A stretch of 64,000 nt of DNA from Sphingopyxis fribergensis (GCF_000803645.1 NZ_CP009122.1:4254501-4318500), one strand, 5' to 3'; counted from the first letter of the stretch, positions 26,273 to 35,166 are shown. Notes: a model not told the origin generated them from the sequence alone. Numbers and translations: made by a program.

Positions 26273-27118
26273 ATGGCAGACAACGCCAACGCTGCGGCCT
26301 CGACCGCTGCCCCCATGCTTCCGCTCTTCTACAAGGCCTTGCAGCCACTCCATTCGACCGTTCACGCTGACTGGCGCCTGAAGGCCGGCGATGTGTCCTT
26401 CGCGGCCGAAACGCCCTTCCTGCCGATCGTGGCGAGCGAAATCGTTTCGGCGGCGCGCACTTATCCGGTCGTGTTCGCTGGCGACACCGCGCAGCCGATC
26501 GCCGTTCTGGGCCTGGAGCCCACCAATCTCTTCGTCGAGGACGGCCGCTGGGCGAGCGATTGCTACATCCCCGCTTATGTCCGCCGATATCCCTTCACCT
26601 TCGGCAGGACCGAGGAGCCCGACGGCTTTGCCCTGTCGATCGACAGCGGTTCGGATCGGGTCGTTCAGGGCGGGACTGAAGGGACGGCGCTGTTCGAGGA
26701 CGGCAAGCCCTCCGCGTTGACGCAGCAGGCGCTGGAGTTCTGCACAGCGTTCGGCCGGGAAGCGGAACTGACCAAGCTGTTCACGGATGCGCTGAAGGAA
26801 AAGGATCTGCTGGTCGACCGGCGGGCGGATGCGACCCTGTCCGATGGCCGCAAGCTGGGTCTCAATAACTTCCTGATCGTCGATGCCGAGAAATTTGCAG
26901 GCCTCGATGATGAGACGGTCGTTGCCTGGCACAAGCAAGGCCTGCTTGCGCTCGTGCATCATCACCTCGCCTCGCTCGACCGCTTCCGCGCGCTGGTCGA
27001 TCGGCAGGCGCTGCGTCTCGTCGCGGATCCGTCATCGTCAGGTGCTTCGAACGAACCCGCTGCCGCCGAGGCCGTCGCCCCGGCAAAGTCCAACAAGTCC
27101 AGGAAAGTCGTATCATGA
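26273..27118 (+). CDS. SapC-family protein
   Basis: A 281-aa protein matching the SapC family by its layout: PLFYKALQPLHSTVHADWRLK, FAAETPFLPIVASEIVSAARTYPVVFAG, VLGLEPTNLFVEDGRWASDCYIPAYVRRYPFTF and the C-terminal LNNFLIVDAEKFAGLDDETVVAWHKQGLLALVHHHLASLDRF. The family was named from the Campylobacter S-layer locus and is common in sphingomonad outer-membrane loci; its molecular role is unclear. It has no signal peptide. Its stop overlaps the next gene's start (ATGA), and it follows the giant exoprotein, consistent with a helper role in surface-protein export. Confidence 0.88.
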   Translation: MADNANAAASTAAPMLPLFYKALQPLHSTVHADWRLKAGDVSFAAETPFLPIVASEIVSAARTYPVVFAGDTAQPIAVLGLEPTNLFVEDGRWASDCYIPAYVRRYPFTFGRTEEPDGFALSIDSGSDRVVQGGTEGTALFEDGKPSALTQQALEFCTAFGREAELTKLFTDALKEKDLLVDRRADATLSDGRKLGLNNFLIVDAEKFAGLDDETVVAWHKQGLLALVHHHLASLDRFRALVDRQALRLVADPSSSGASNEPAAAEAVAPAKSNKSRKVVS

Positions 27119-27753
27119 ACAGCCGTCCTCTTCTCCTCTCCGCCCTTATTCTCGCTTCCGCCTTCACAGGCGCCTCTGCCTCGGCGCAGACGGTCGGTGG
27201 CGGACAGGCACCTGCCGCTGCCCCAGCCGCGCAGCCCCTTGGCGGCCCCATCGTGCCCGGTGTCTGCCTGCTCTCGCGCGAAGCCATCTTCGCCAATGCC
27301 GCTGTCGGCAAGGCCGCGTCTGCGCGTCTGGCCGAGCTGACCCGCGCCGCTCAGGCCGAAATCGACGGGCAGCGCCCGGCTCTGGAAACCGAAGCACGCG
27401 CACTCGAAGGCCAGCCTGACAATGCGGCCAACCGCCAGCGCCGCGAAACCCTGGCCCGCAGCTGGCAGGCGCTGCAAACCCAGGCCGCTCATTCCAGCCG
27501 CGAGATCGAGGCGACCCGCGCCAAGGCGCTGGAACGCATCGCCACCGAAGCGCAGCCCGTAATCGCCCAAGTCTATAGCAGTAAGAATTGTGGGCTGCTG
27601 TTCGATCGCGGCGCGGCGCTCGGCGGCAATTTCGCCAACGATCTGACAGCGGACGTTGTGCGCGCTCTGGATGCCCGCATCCAGACCATCAGCTTCGAAC
27701 GCGAGCGCCTGCCGCAGCAACAGCCAGCCGTCCAGGCGCCGGCGCAGCGATAA
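27115..27753 (+). CDS. Skp/OmpH-like periplasmic chaperone
   Basis: A 212-aa protein with a signal peptide (LLLSALILASAFTGASASAQ). The OmpH-like core contains VCLLSREAIFANAAVGKAASARLAELTRAAQ, a long charged helical region (residues about 85-150, coiled coil) and the C-terminal strand-forming part RIATEAQPVIAQVYSSKNCGLLFDRG. Skp proteins hold unfolded outer-membrane proteins in the periplasm. A dedicated copy next to a 4224-aa exoprotein and a TpsB barrel suggests it keeps these competent for secretion (inference). Translation is coupled to sapC by a 4-bp overlap. Confidence 0.82.
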   Translation: MNSRPLLLSALILASAFTGASASAQTVGGGQAPAAAPAAQPLGGPIVPGVCLLSREAIFANAAVGKAASARLAELTRAAQAEIDGQRPALETEARALEGQPDNAANRQRRETLARSWQALQTQAAHSSREIEATRAKALERIATEAQPVIAQVYSSKNCGLLFDRGAALGGNFANDLTADVVRALDARIQTISFERERLPQQQPAVQAPAQR

Positions 27754-27775
27754 GGCCGGAAAGAGGGAAGCGACC

Positions 27776-27982
27776 ATGGGGACGATCCTGATTGCCTTGG
27801 GGGCCTTCATGCTGGGGGTTCTCATCACCAGCCTGTTGGCCCTTGGCGCGATCGCAATCCTCTACCGCGAGGCGGCGGCCATGGTCGATTCCTATATGAA
27901 CGCTGTTCCGGGCGCCCGCATCCCTCGAGGTAGCCGGGACTGGCGGCCGCTCATCATCGCCGGCGGAGGCGCCGGTGTCTGA
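27776..27982 (+). CDS. 68-aa membrane protein with one N-terminal helix
   Basis: A short frame with GAGGGAAG upstream of its ATG. It encodes a hydrophobic segment (MGTILIALGAFMLGVLITSLLALGAIAILY in part) then a short soluble tail with RGSRDWRPL. Its end overlaps the next small gene by 8 bp. No family recognised; its conserved-looking operon position and good ribosome site make it a likely gene. Confidence 0.6.
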   Translation: MGTILIALGAFMLGVLITSLLALGAIAILYREAAAMVDSYMNAVPGARIPRGSRDWRPLIIAGGGAGV

Positions 27983-28184
27983 GAGTCCGATCGCCAGCGT
28001 TCGCGGGTTAGCGGGCTGGGTCCAGGCGATCCGCGCTGACGTCGTTGCCGAACGCGAGCGCCGGGCGCGGGACCGGGCGGTGAAACGCAGTCGCCCGGTC
28101 AGTGCTTTCGAGCTTCATTTCTATCGCACGGTGAGTGTCGCAGCCGCGGTGCTTGTCGGCCTCATGTTTCTGGGAGCGCGCTGA
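27975..28184 (+). CDS. 69-aa tail-anchored small membrane protein
   Basis: Starts with GTG at 27975 after GGAGG, overlapping the previous stop. The N-terminal two-thirds are charged (WVQAIRADVVAERERRARDRAVKRSR), probably a cytoplasmic helix. A C-terminal helix (VSVAAAVLVGLMFLGA) follows. The stop overlaps the next ATG (TGATG). The charged region followed by a terminal anchor is the mirror image of the preceding 68-aa protein, so the two may pair in the membrane. Function unknown. Confidence 0.62.
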   Translation: MSESPIASVRGLAGWVQAIRADVVAERERRARDRAVKRSRPVSAFELHFYRTVSVAAAVLVGLMFLGAR

Positions 28185-28675
28185 TGCGGTCTACCTCCAA
28201 ATCCTCACCTTTGTCCCGCGTCACACGCTGGATTGCGGCCCTTGTCGGCGCCGGGATTGCCTCGACTACGCCTGTTGCGGCGCAGAGTGTCGCGCCTTCG
28301 GCCGCGCCGGTCGAATGGGTGCGCTACGCCGAGTTCGCGACAACCTCCATCACCGGTTGGCTCGAGGCGCACAACGAGCCGGCGACACGTCTGCGCGCCT
28401 ATCTCGATGCGACCCGACCCGCACCAGACGCGGCAACCGCGCCCCTGGTCATCAAGGTCTGGATTGAGCGCGACGGCAAAATCTCACGCATCGACTATCC
28501 TGCCTTCACCCACGCGGAGGCCAATGCCGATATGCAGGCGCTGATCGTCGGCCAGCAGCTCGCGGCCGCGCCGCCGCGCGACATGCTGCTGCCGCTCCGC
28601 ATCGCCGTCCAGCTGGATGCGCCGGCATCAGCTCCAGCGCCTGCCGCAAGCGAGACGTCGCTTCCGCGGACATGA
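28184..28675 (+). CDS. Secreted TonB_C-like protein
   Basis: A 163-aa protein with a signal peptide (VTRWIAALVGAGIASTTPVAAQ). The body resembles a TonB C-terminal/TolA fold: WLEAHNEPATRLRAYLDATR, PLVIKVWIERDGKISRIDYPAF, PPRDMLLPLRIAVQLD. It lacks a proline-rich spacer and has no retained anchor, so it may be a free periplasmic TonB_C module, as in the STN hybrid at 3030-3815. Assignment rests on the IKVWIERDGKISRIDY strand pattern and is moderate. Confidence 0.6.
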   Translation: MRSTSKSSPLSRVTRWIAALVGAGIASTTPVAAQSVAPSAAPVEWVRYAEFATTSITGWLEAHNEPATRLRAYLDATRPAPDAATAPLVIKVWIERDGKISRIDYPAFTHAEANADMQALIVGQQLAAAPPRDMLLPLRIAVQLDAPASAPAPAASETSLPRT

Positions 28676-28709
28676 CCCTTACTCTTCCCCTTTCCGGCTC
28701 GATCCGATC

Positions 28710-28970
28710 ATGATGAAGCGGTGGCTCGACGGCCTTCGCTGGCGGCGCTCCCGCCGGTTCGAGAACGCGGTGTCGCTCGCAGTCGAAGAGCTTCTGCTTG
28801 AACATGGCGACGCAGCGTTGGATCAGGCCCGCCGCAAGGCACGTCCGCGCGACCAGCCCACCCGCCGAGAGGGACCTGGGAGGCGGCCTGACGTTGACGA
28901 GATGATGATGGGCCCAAAAATTCTAAGCAAAAAATTGTCCATTACTATTTACCCACCCTCTCGAGGGTAG
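28710..28970 (+). CDS. Small basic hypothetical protein
   Basis: An 86-aa frame starting with ATGATG, without a clear ribosome site. The first 65 residues (MKRWLDGLRWRRSRRFENAV, LAVEELLLEHGDAALDQARRKAR) look like a genuine helical, charged protein. The last 17 residues come from AT-rich DNA and may simply be readthrough to the stop. It may be the last gene of the haemagglutinin operon or a separate gene. A short hairpin (ACCCTC-GAGGGT, 28955-28968) over its end may mark termination between it and the convergent soxR. Confidence 0.45.
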   Translation: MMKRWLDGLRWRRSRRFENAVSLAVEELLLEHGDAALDQARRKARPRDQPTRREGPGRRPDVDEMMMGPKILSKKLSITIYPPSRG

Positions 28971-28976
28971 CGCAGG

Positions 28977-29426
28977 CTAGCGATTATTCAGTCGCCGCGG
29001 CCCCGGTCCCGACCGCCCCAGTTCATCCATCGGATTGCGTAGCGGACATTCCTCAAGCGACAGGCAGCCGCAGCCGATGCAGCTCACGATCTGGTCGCGA
29101 AGCTGAGTCAGCGACATGATCCGCTCGTTGAGCATGCCGGTCCAGGCATCGGTGAAATTGCGCCAGTCTGCCGCAGTGGGGACATGATCGTGCGGCATGT
29201 CGGCCAGCGCGTCCTTGATGATCGCCAGCGGGATGCCGGCACGCTGGGCAATGCGGATGATGGCGATCCGGCGCAGGACGGAGCGGTGATAACGGCGCTG
29301 GTTTCCTTCCGTGCGCCAGCCCGCGATCAAGCCCTGCTTCTCATAAAAATGGACCGTAGAGACAGCCACGCCGCTGCGGCGCGCCACTTCGCCCACGGCC
29401 AAAACCTGCGACACTGCGGAAGACAT
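28977..29426 (-). CDS. soxR: Redox-sensitive MerR-family activator SoxR
   Basis: A 149-aa MerR-family protein. The N-terminal winged HTH reads VLAVGEVARRSGVAVSTVHFYEKQGLI, followed by the dimerisation helix. The C-terminal cluster C-IG-C-G-C-LSLEE-C is the exact CX2CXCX5C ligand set of the SoxR [2Fe-2S] centre. SoxR activates transcription when its cluster is oxidised by redox-cycling compounds. It is divergent from the efflux operon at 29531 and separated from it by a SoxR box, so the pump is its evident target. Confidence 0.97.
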   Translation of the reverse strand: MSSAVSQVLAVGEVARRSGVAVSTVHFYEKQGLIAGWRTEGNQRRYHRSVLRRIAIIRIAQRAGIPLAIIKDALADMPHDHVPTAADWRNFTDAWTGMLNERIMSLTQLRDQIVSCIGCGCLSLEECPLRNPMDELGRSGPGPRRLNNR

Positions 29427-29435
29427 AAATAGCCC

Positions 29436-29466
29436 TTGACCTCAATAATTGTTGAGGTTGTATGAG
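29436..29466 (+). promoter_or_regulatory. SoxR box in a 19-bp-spacer promoter
   Basis: CCTCAATAATTGTTGAGG (29440-29457) is an almost perfect 18-bp palindrome matching the known SoxR box form CCTCAAG-N4-CTTGAGG. It sits inside TTGACC (29436-29441), 19 bases, then TATGAG (29461-29466). The overlong 19-bp spacer is the hallmark of MerR/SoxR-activated promoters. It faces the efflux genes; the opposite side lies 14 bases from the soxR start, so autoregulation is also likely. Confidence 0.92.
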
Positions 29467-29530
29467 GCAGGTCGGCTTGTTCCGCAAGCATCCATTCCGT
29501 CCGAACTCGCGGACATAAACCGGAGCCGAC

Positions 29531-30649
29531 ATGAGCTTGATCGAGCGCACGAAAGCGCGCCTCCCACACATTCGCACCATCCTTGCAACGGTCTTCGCCC
29601 TTGCCCTTGTGCTGGGAGGCTTGTTCGTCTGGCGCGTGCTCAAGGCGGGACAGGCGCAGGAGTGGCATCAAGCACCGCTGCCCGTGGCCGCCATGCAACT
29701 GGAGCCAAGGGACGTTCCCCTCTCCCTCGAAGCGATCGGCACGCTCAGGGCCGTGCGGGAAGTGGAATTGTCAGCCGAAGTTGCCGGTCGCGTTTCGGCA
29801 ATCCGGTTTGATTCGGGCGCAGAGGTCGGGGCCGGGGCCTTGCTTGTTCAGCTTTTCGACGGGCCGGAACGGGCGGACCGGGACGCGGCGCGGGCAAGGG
29901 CTGCCTTCGCGCGCATGCAAGTTGTGCGCTCGGAAGAGCTTGCACCGAGCGGCGCGGAACCGCGCGAACAGCTTGAAGAGCGCCGCGCAGAACGGGATCA
30001 GGCGCTTGCGGCGGTGCGTCAGCTTGATGCGCGGCTGATCCAGAAACAGGTGCGGGCGCCGTTCGCCGGGCAGATCGGCATCCGCCGCATCAATCCCGGC
30101 CAGTATCTCAATCCCGGCGATCCGATCGCCACGCTGACCGACCTGTCGCGACTTTATGTCGAATTCGCGCTGCCGCAGCAGAACCTCGGGATGATCAAGC
30201 CGGGCGCCACGGTCACGGTTGCCAGCGATGCCTATCCGCAGCGGACATTCACCGCGCGCGTGAACGCGGTCGAACCCCGGATCGGCGAGGACACGCGCAA
30301 CATTACCGTACAGGCGATCCTGCCCAACCCCGACCGGGTGCTTCGCCCCGGCATGTATGTCACCGCCTCGCTGGTGCTGCCGCCCCAAACAAGTGCGCTC
30401 GTCGTTCCGGCGACGGCTATCCAGACATCGGCGCAGGGCGACAGCGTGATCGTCATTCGCGGCAAGGATGCCCGGAAAGGCGGAAAGGCGGAGTTCGTTC
30501 CGGTCCGCACCGGGCGACGAATCGGCAATGACATAGTGATCGAACGGGGCCTGAAGCCCGGCGATGTCGTGGTGACGGAAGGGCAGCTTCGCATCCAGCC
30601 CGGCGCGGACGTGACCGTGACCGCCCCCGCACGGGCTGGAGGCCGCTGA
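29531..30649 (+). CDS. RND efflux periplasmic adaptor (MexH-like)
   Basis: A 372-aa membrane-fusion protein. It has an N-terminal anchor (ILATVFALALVLGGLFVW), a biotinyl-lipoyl-like half (AVREVELSAEVAGRVSAIRF), a helical hairpin with EQLEERRAERDQALAAVRQLD, and the second half (IQKQVRAPFAGQIGIRRINPGQYL). Beta-barrel and membrane-proximal domains end near GRRIGNDIVIERGLKPGDVVV. It bridges the inner-membrane pump and the outer-membrane channel. First gene after the SoxR promoter; the pump gene follows after one base. Confidence 0.93.
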   Translation: MSLIERTKARLPHIRTILATVFALALVLGGLFVWRVLKAGQAQEWHQAPLPVAAMQLEPRDVPLSLEAIGTLRAVREVELSAEVAGRVSAIRFDSGAEVGAGALLVQLFDGPERADRDAARARAAFARMQVVRSEELAPSGAEPREQLEERRAERDQALAAVRQLDARLIQKQVRAPFAGQIGIRRINPGQYLNPGDPIATLTDLSRLYVEFALPQQNLGMIKPGATVTVASDAYPQRTFTARVNAVEPRIGEDTRNITVQAILPNPDRVLRPGMYVTASLVLPPQTSALVVPATAIQTSAQGDSVIVIRGKDARKGGKAEFVPVRTGRRIGNDIVIERGLKPGDVVVTEGQLRIQPGADVTVTAPARAGGR

Positions 30650-30650
30650 T

Positions 30651-33600
30651 ATGGCGTTCACAGACATCTTTATCCGCCGCCCCATCCTCGCGATCGTGGT
30701 CAGCCTGCTGATCCTGCTGGTGGGCGTCAGTGCGACGTTCAGCCTTCCGGTCCGGCAATATCCCCGGATGGAAAGCGCGACGATCACGATCGACACGACC
30801 TTTCCCGGCGCGACGCAGGATGTGATGCAAGGTTTCGTCACCACGCCCATGGCCCAAGCGATCGCGACCGCCAGCGGCATCGAATATATCACCTCGACAT
30901 CGATGCAGGGCAGCAGCCGGATCAGCGCCAAGCTGGTACTCAATGCCGATGCCGACCGGGCGATGACGGAAATCCTCGCCAAAGTGCAGCAGGTCAAGTT
31001 CCGCCTGCCCACGGGCGTCACCGATCCCGTCATCACCAAGATCACCGACGGCGCTTCGGCGATCCAGTATATCTCCTTCATCAGCGACGATCTGCCGCCG
31101 CCGCAGCTGGTGGATTTCGCCGCGCGCGTCGCCCAGCCGATGCTCACCTCGGTCCCCGGCGTCGCATCCGCCCAGATCAGCGGCGGCGCCCCGCTGGCGA
31201 TGCGCGTGTGGGTCGATCCGGTGAAGCTCGCCGCGCGCGGCCTCACGGCGGGCGACATCGCCGCCGCCCTGCGCGCCAATAATGTGCAAGCGTCCCCCGG
31301 CAAGCTGAAGGGCGCAAACACCGCGATCAACATCACCGCCGGCACCGACTTGCGCGACGTGGAATCGTTTCGCCGCATGGTCGTAAAGACCGGCGGCAGC
31401 GGCGTCGTGCGGCTGGGCGATATCGCGACCGTGGAACTTGGCGGGCAGAATTATGACGCCGCCGCGCAGGCCTCCGGCCGTCCCGGCGTGTCCATCGCCA
31501 TTTCGCCGACGCCGGACGGCAACCCGCTGGAGATCGTCGCGGCGGTGAAGGCGCTGCTGCCCGAAATCCAGCGCGTCGCCCCGCCGGGGGTGGAGGTCGC
31601 CAATGATTTCGACGTCGCCCACTTCGTCAACGCCTCGATTGACGAGGTCGAGCGCACGCTGGTCGAGGCGGTGCTGATCGTGGTCGTGGTGATCTTCCTG
31701 TTCCTCGGCTCGCTGCGCGCGGTCATCATCCCCGTCGTCACCATTCCGCTGTCGCTGCTGGGCACGACGGCGCTGATGCTGGCCTTCGGTTTTTCCTTCA
31801 ACCTGTTGACTTTGCTGGCCATGGTCCTCGCCATCGGGCTGGTGGTCGATGACGCCATCGTCGTGGTCGAGAACATCCACCGCCATATCGAGGAGGGGCT
31901 GAAGCCGTTCGAGGCCGCCCTGGTCGGCGCGCGGGAGATCGTCGGGCCGGTGATCGCGATGACGATCACGCTGGCGGCGGTCTATGCCCCCATCGGGCTG
32001 ATGGGCGGGTTGACGGGGGCGCTGTTCCGCGAATTCGCCTTCACGCTGGCAGGCTCTGTCATCGTGTCCGGCGTGGTCGCGCTGACGCTGTCGCCCATGA
32101 TGAGCGGCAAGCTGCTCCATTCGAAACTGGGCGAAGGCAGGCTGAGCCAGGCCATCGAGCGCAGCATGCACCGCCTCACCGCCGGCTATTCCCGCCTGCT
32201 GGACCGGACGCTGGCGGCGCGGGCGGCCGTCCTGATCGTGGGCGTCGCCATGCTCGGCGCGATCGTGTTGCTGTTCACCGGCGCCCAGCGCGAACTCGCC
32301 CCGCCGGAGGACATGGGATATGTCTTCGTGCAGACCAAGGCGCCGCAATATGCCAACCTCGATTACACGCGGCGCTATAGCGATGAAGTCGAGCGCATCT
32401 TCCAGACCCTACCCGAGTTCAGGAGCAGCTGGTTCGGCTCGGGCGGCGATAACAACGCCAATGGCGGGTTCGGCGGCGTCGTGCTCAAGGACTGGGCGGA
32501 ACGGGACCGTTTGGCCGACGACATTCAGGCGGAGCTGACCGTGCGCACGGCGGCGGTGACCGGCGTCTATGCGACCGCCTTTCAGGACAGTCCCTTGCCT
32601 GCGGGCAGCGGCGGCCTGCCGGTGCAGATGGTGATCCGTTCGGCGGACGATTTTCCGCAAATCTACCAGACGCTCGAAACCATCAAGGGCGCCGCCTGGG
32701 GCAGCGGACTGTTCGCCTTCGTGGACAGCGACCTCGCCTTCGACAGCCCCGAAGCGCACATCACCATCGACCGCGCGAAAGCGGGCGAAATGGGCGTCAG
32801 CATGTCCGAAGTCGCCGACACGCTGGCGATCCTCGTCGGCGAGAATTATGTGAACCGGTTCAACTGGCACGACCGTTCCTATGACGTGATCGCGCAGGTT
32901 CCGCAGAGCCGCCGGCTCGCGCCCGACGATCTCGGCCGGTTCCAGGTGAGGACGGCGTCGGGCAGCCTCGTTCCGCTCGCCACCATCGCCAGCGTCGAAA
33001 TACGCCCGCAGCCCAACCGGCTGCCGCAGTTCAACCAGATGAACAGCGCTACGCTGTCCGCCGTGCTGCTGCCGGGCGTGACCATGGGGCAGGCGGTGGA
33101 CTTCCTGCAAAGCCAGACGCTGCCCGCGGGCACGAGCGTCGACTGGCTGTCGAACAGCCGGCAATATGTGCAGGAAGGCAACCGGCTGACCGTCTCCTTC
33201 GGCTTCGCGCTGGTGGTAATCTTCCTCGTGCTGGCGGCGCAGTTCGAGAGCTTCCGCGATCCGCTGGTGATCCTCGTCACTGTGCCGCTGGCGATATGCG
33301 GGGCGCTGGCGCCGCTCTATCTCGGCTATGCCACGCTCAACATCTACACCCAGATTGGGCTCGTCACGCTGATCGGGCTGATTTCCAAGCACGGCATCCT
33401 GATGGTGTCCTTCGCCAACGAGATGCAGCGGCATGAAGGCTGGAGCCGGGTCGAGGCGATCCGCCATGCCGCGGCGGTGCGGATGCGGCCGATCCTGATG
33501 ACCACCGCGGCGATGGCCGCCGGCCTCGTGCCGCTGCTGTTCGCCGGGGGCGCCGGGGCGAACAGCCGCTTTGCCATCGGCATCGTCGTCGTCATGGGCC

Positions 33601-33731
33601 TGCTGGTGGGAACGCTGTTCACGCTGTTCGTGCTGCCCACCGTCTATTCCCTGCTGGCGGGCGATCACCGCCCGAAGGAGCCGACCGAAACCGGCGAATA
33701 CCCGGCTGAAGGGGGTCTGGCCAATGCGTAA
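30651..33731 (+). CDS. RND multidrug efflux pump (MexI-like)
   Basis: A 1026-aa inner-membrane pump of the HAE-1/RND family with 12 helices in two repeats. The proton-relay Asp pair is in GLVVDDAIVVVENI (TM4). The first helix (FIRRPILAIVVSLLILLVG) and the second-half helices (ALVVIFLVLAAQFESFRDP, GLISKHGILMVSFANEMQ, MRPILMTTAAMAAGLVPLLFA) are typical. It expels redox-active or toxic organics by proton antiport. With the SoxR box, adaptor, channel and DoxX-like gene it resembles Pseudomonas mexGHI-opmD, which SoxR controls. The substrate here is not known. Confidence 0.95.
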   Translation: MAFTDIFIRRPILAIVVSLLILLVGVSATFSLPVRQYPRMESATITIDTTFPGATQDVMQGFVTTPMAQAIATASGIEYITSTSMQGSSRISAKLVLNADADRAMTEILAKVQQVKFRLPTGVTDPVITKITDGASAIQYISFISDDLPPPQLVDFAARVAQPMLTSVPGVASAQISGGAPLAMRVWVDPVKLAARGLTAGDIAAALRANNVQASPGKLKGANTAINITAGTDLRDVESFRRMVVKTGGSGVVRLGDIATVELGGQNYDAAAQASGRPGVSIAISPTPDGNPLEIVAAVKALLPEIQRVAPPGVEVANDFDVAHFVNASIDEVERTLVEAVLIVVVVIFLFLGSLRAVIIPVVTIPLSLLGTTALMLAFGFSFNLLTLLAMVLAIGLVVDDAIVVVENIHRHIEEGLKPFEAALVGAREIVGPVIAMTITLAAVYAPIGLMGGLTGALFREFAFTLAGSVIVSGVVALTLSPMMSGKLLHSKLGEGRLSQAIERSMHRLTAGYSRLLDRTLAARAAVLIVGVAMLGAIVLLFTGAQRELAPPEDMGYVFVQTKAPQYANLDYTRRYSDEVERIFQTLPEFRSSWFGSGGDNNANGGFGGVVLKDWAERDRLADDIQAELTVRTAAVTGVYATAFQDSPLPAGSGGLPVQMVIRSADDFPQIYQTLETIKGAAWGSGLFAFVDSDLAFDSPEAHITIDRAKAGEMGVSMSEVADTLAILVGENYVNRFNWHDRSYDVIAQVPQSRRLAPDDLGRFQVRTASGSLVPLATIASVEIRPQPNRLPQFNQMNSATLSAVLLPGVTMGQAVDFLQSQTLPAGTSVDWLSNSRQYVQEGNRLTVSFGFALVVIFLVLAAQFESFRDPLVILVTVPLAICGALAPLYLGYATLNIYTQIGLVTLIGLISKHGILMVSFANEMQRHEGWSRVEAIRHAAAVRMRPILMTTAAMAAGLVPLLFAGGAGANSRFAIGIVVVMGLLVGTLFTLFVLPTVYSLLAGDHRPKEPTETGEYPAEGGLANA

Positions 33732-35166
33732 GTCCCGGCTCTCTCTTATCCTCTTGCCGCTGCTCGCTTCGGCTTGCGCGGCCGGCCCTGCCTATGCCCC
33801 CCGCAGACCCCCCGCTGCGTCGGCAGGGCCGTTCATCACGACGGTCGACGGCATCGACCGGGCTGGCGACCTGCCCGACGATTGGTGGCGGCTCTACCGC
33901 GATCCGGCGCTCGACAGCCTGATCGAGCAGGCCCTCGCGGCCAACACGGACCTGCGCGTCGCATCGGCCAATCTCGCCAGAGCGCGCGCGATCATTCGGG
34001 AGGCGCGCGCCGGACGGCTGCCATCCACCGAGGTATCGGGCGGCGTCAGCTATGGCGATTCCGCACAGGTCGACGCGCCGGTCGGCAATGACGCGCAATG
34101 GTCGCAGAACGCCGGAGTCGCGCTTTCCTGGGAAGCCGATCTGTTCGGCCGGATCGGGCGCGCCGTCGAGGCGGCCCGCGCCGATGCCGAAGCGGTCGAA
34201 GCCGCCCGCGATGCCGTGCGCGTGACCGTCGCTGCGGAAACGACCCGCGCCTATCTGGACGCCTGCGCGGCGGCTTACGCTTTATCGGTGGCGCGGCAGT
34301 CGTTGCAGACCAGCACGGAAAGCCGGCGCGTGGTGACGGAGCAGGCGCGCGCCGGATCGGCAAGCCGGCTCGACGTGGAACGGGCGGCAGCAGCGGAGGC
34401 GACCGCGAGGGCAGCGCTGCCGGCGTTCGAGGGACAGCGGCAGGTCGCCCTGTTCGAACTGGCGGCCCTGTTGGGCACGACGCCGGGCAATGTGCCCGAA
34501 ACCGCGCGGCGCTGCGCGGTGCCGCCTGAACCCACTGCCGCCGCCATTCCCATCGGAGACGGCGCGGCATTGCTGCGGCGAAGGCCCGATCTCAGGCAGG
34601 CCGAGCGGCAGCTTGCGGCAGACACAGCGAGGATCGGCGTGGCGACCGCCGACCTCTATCCGGTCATCAGCCTTGGCGGTTCCGGCACCTTCTTCCGCAA
34701 CGACGTGGTGCGGGGAAGCGATTCCTTCAGTTTCTCGCTTGGTCCCCTGCTGTCGTGGCGGTTCCCCAACATGTCGGTCGCCCGCGCGCGGCTGCGCCAG
34801 GCGGAGGCGCAGGGCGCGGCATCGCTGGCCGCGTTCGACGGGAAGGTCATCACGGCGCTCAAGGAGGTCGAACAGGCCCTCGCCATCGTAGCGACCGAAC
34901 AGCGCCGGCTGGCCGCGCTGCGCGAGGCGCAGGACCGATCGGAGCGAGCCTACGAGCTTGCCGACAGGCGCTATCGCGCCGGTTCGATCGGATTGCTCGA
35001 TGTGCTGGTCGCCCAGTCCGACTTGCTGGCCGCGCGAGCCTCCCATGCGGCTTCGCTGCGGCGACTGTCGCTGGCGCGGGTCGACCTGTTCAAGGCGCTC
35101 GGCGGCGGCTGGCAGCAAGCGCGGTCGACCGACAGCGCCCTCCTTTCCGAAAGGTCAGTAAAGTGA
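33724..35166 (+). CDS. Outer-membrane efflux lipoprotein (NodT/OpmD-like)
   Basis: A 480-aa TolC-like factor. The start at 33724 overlaps the end of the pump gene by 8 bp and gives a lipoprotein signal with lipobox LASA-C (Cys18). Two OEP repeats follow, each with long helices (LDSLIEQALAANTDLRVASANLARARAI; RRRPDLRQAERQLAADTARIGVATADLYPVISLGG). The final helix RVDLFKALGGGWQQ is characteristic of NodT-type factors. It completes the tripartite pump. Confidence 0.94.
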   Translation: MRKSRLSLILLPLLASACAAGPAYAPRRPPAASAGPFITTVDGIDRAGDLPDDWWRLYRDPALDSLIEQALAANTDLRVASANLARARAIIREARAGRLPSTEVSGGVSYGDSAQVDAPVGNDAQWSQNAGVALSWEADLFGRIGRAVEAARADAEAVEAARDAVRVTVAAETTRAYLDACAAAYALSVARQSLQTSTESRRVVTEQARAGSASRLDVERAAAAEATARAALPAFEGQRQVALFELAALLGTTPGNVPETARRCAVPPEPTAAAIPIGDGAALLRRRPDLRQAERQLAADTARIGVATADLYPVISLGGSGTFFRNDVVRGSDSFSFSLGPLLSWRFPNMSVARARLRQAEAQGAASLAAFDGKVITALKEVEQALAIVATEQRRLAALREAQDRSERAYELADRRYRAGSIGLLDVLVAQSDLLAARASHAASLRRLSLARVDLFKALGGGWQQARSTDSALLSERSVK

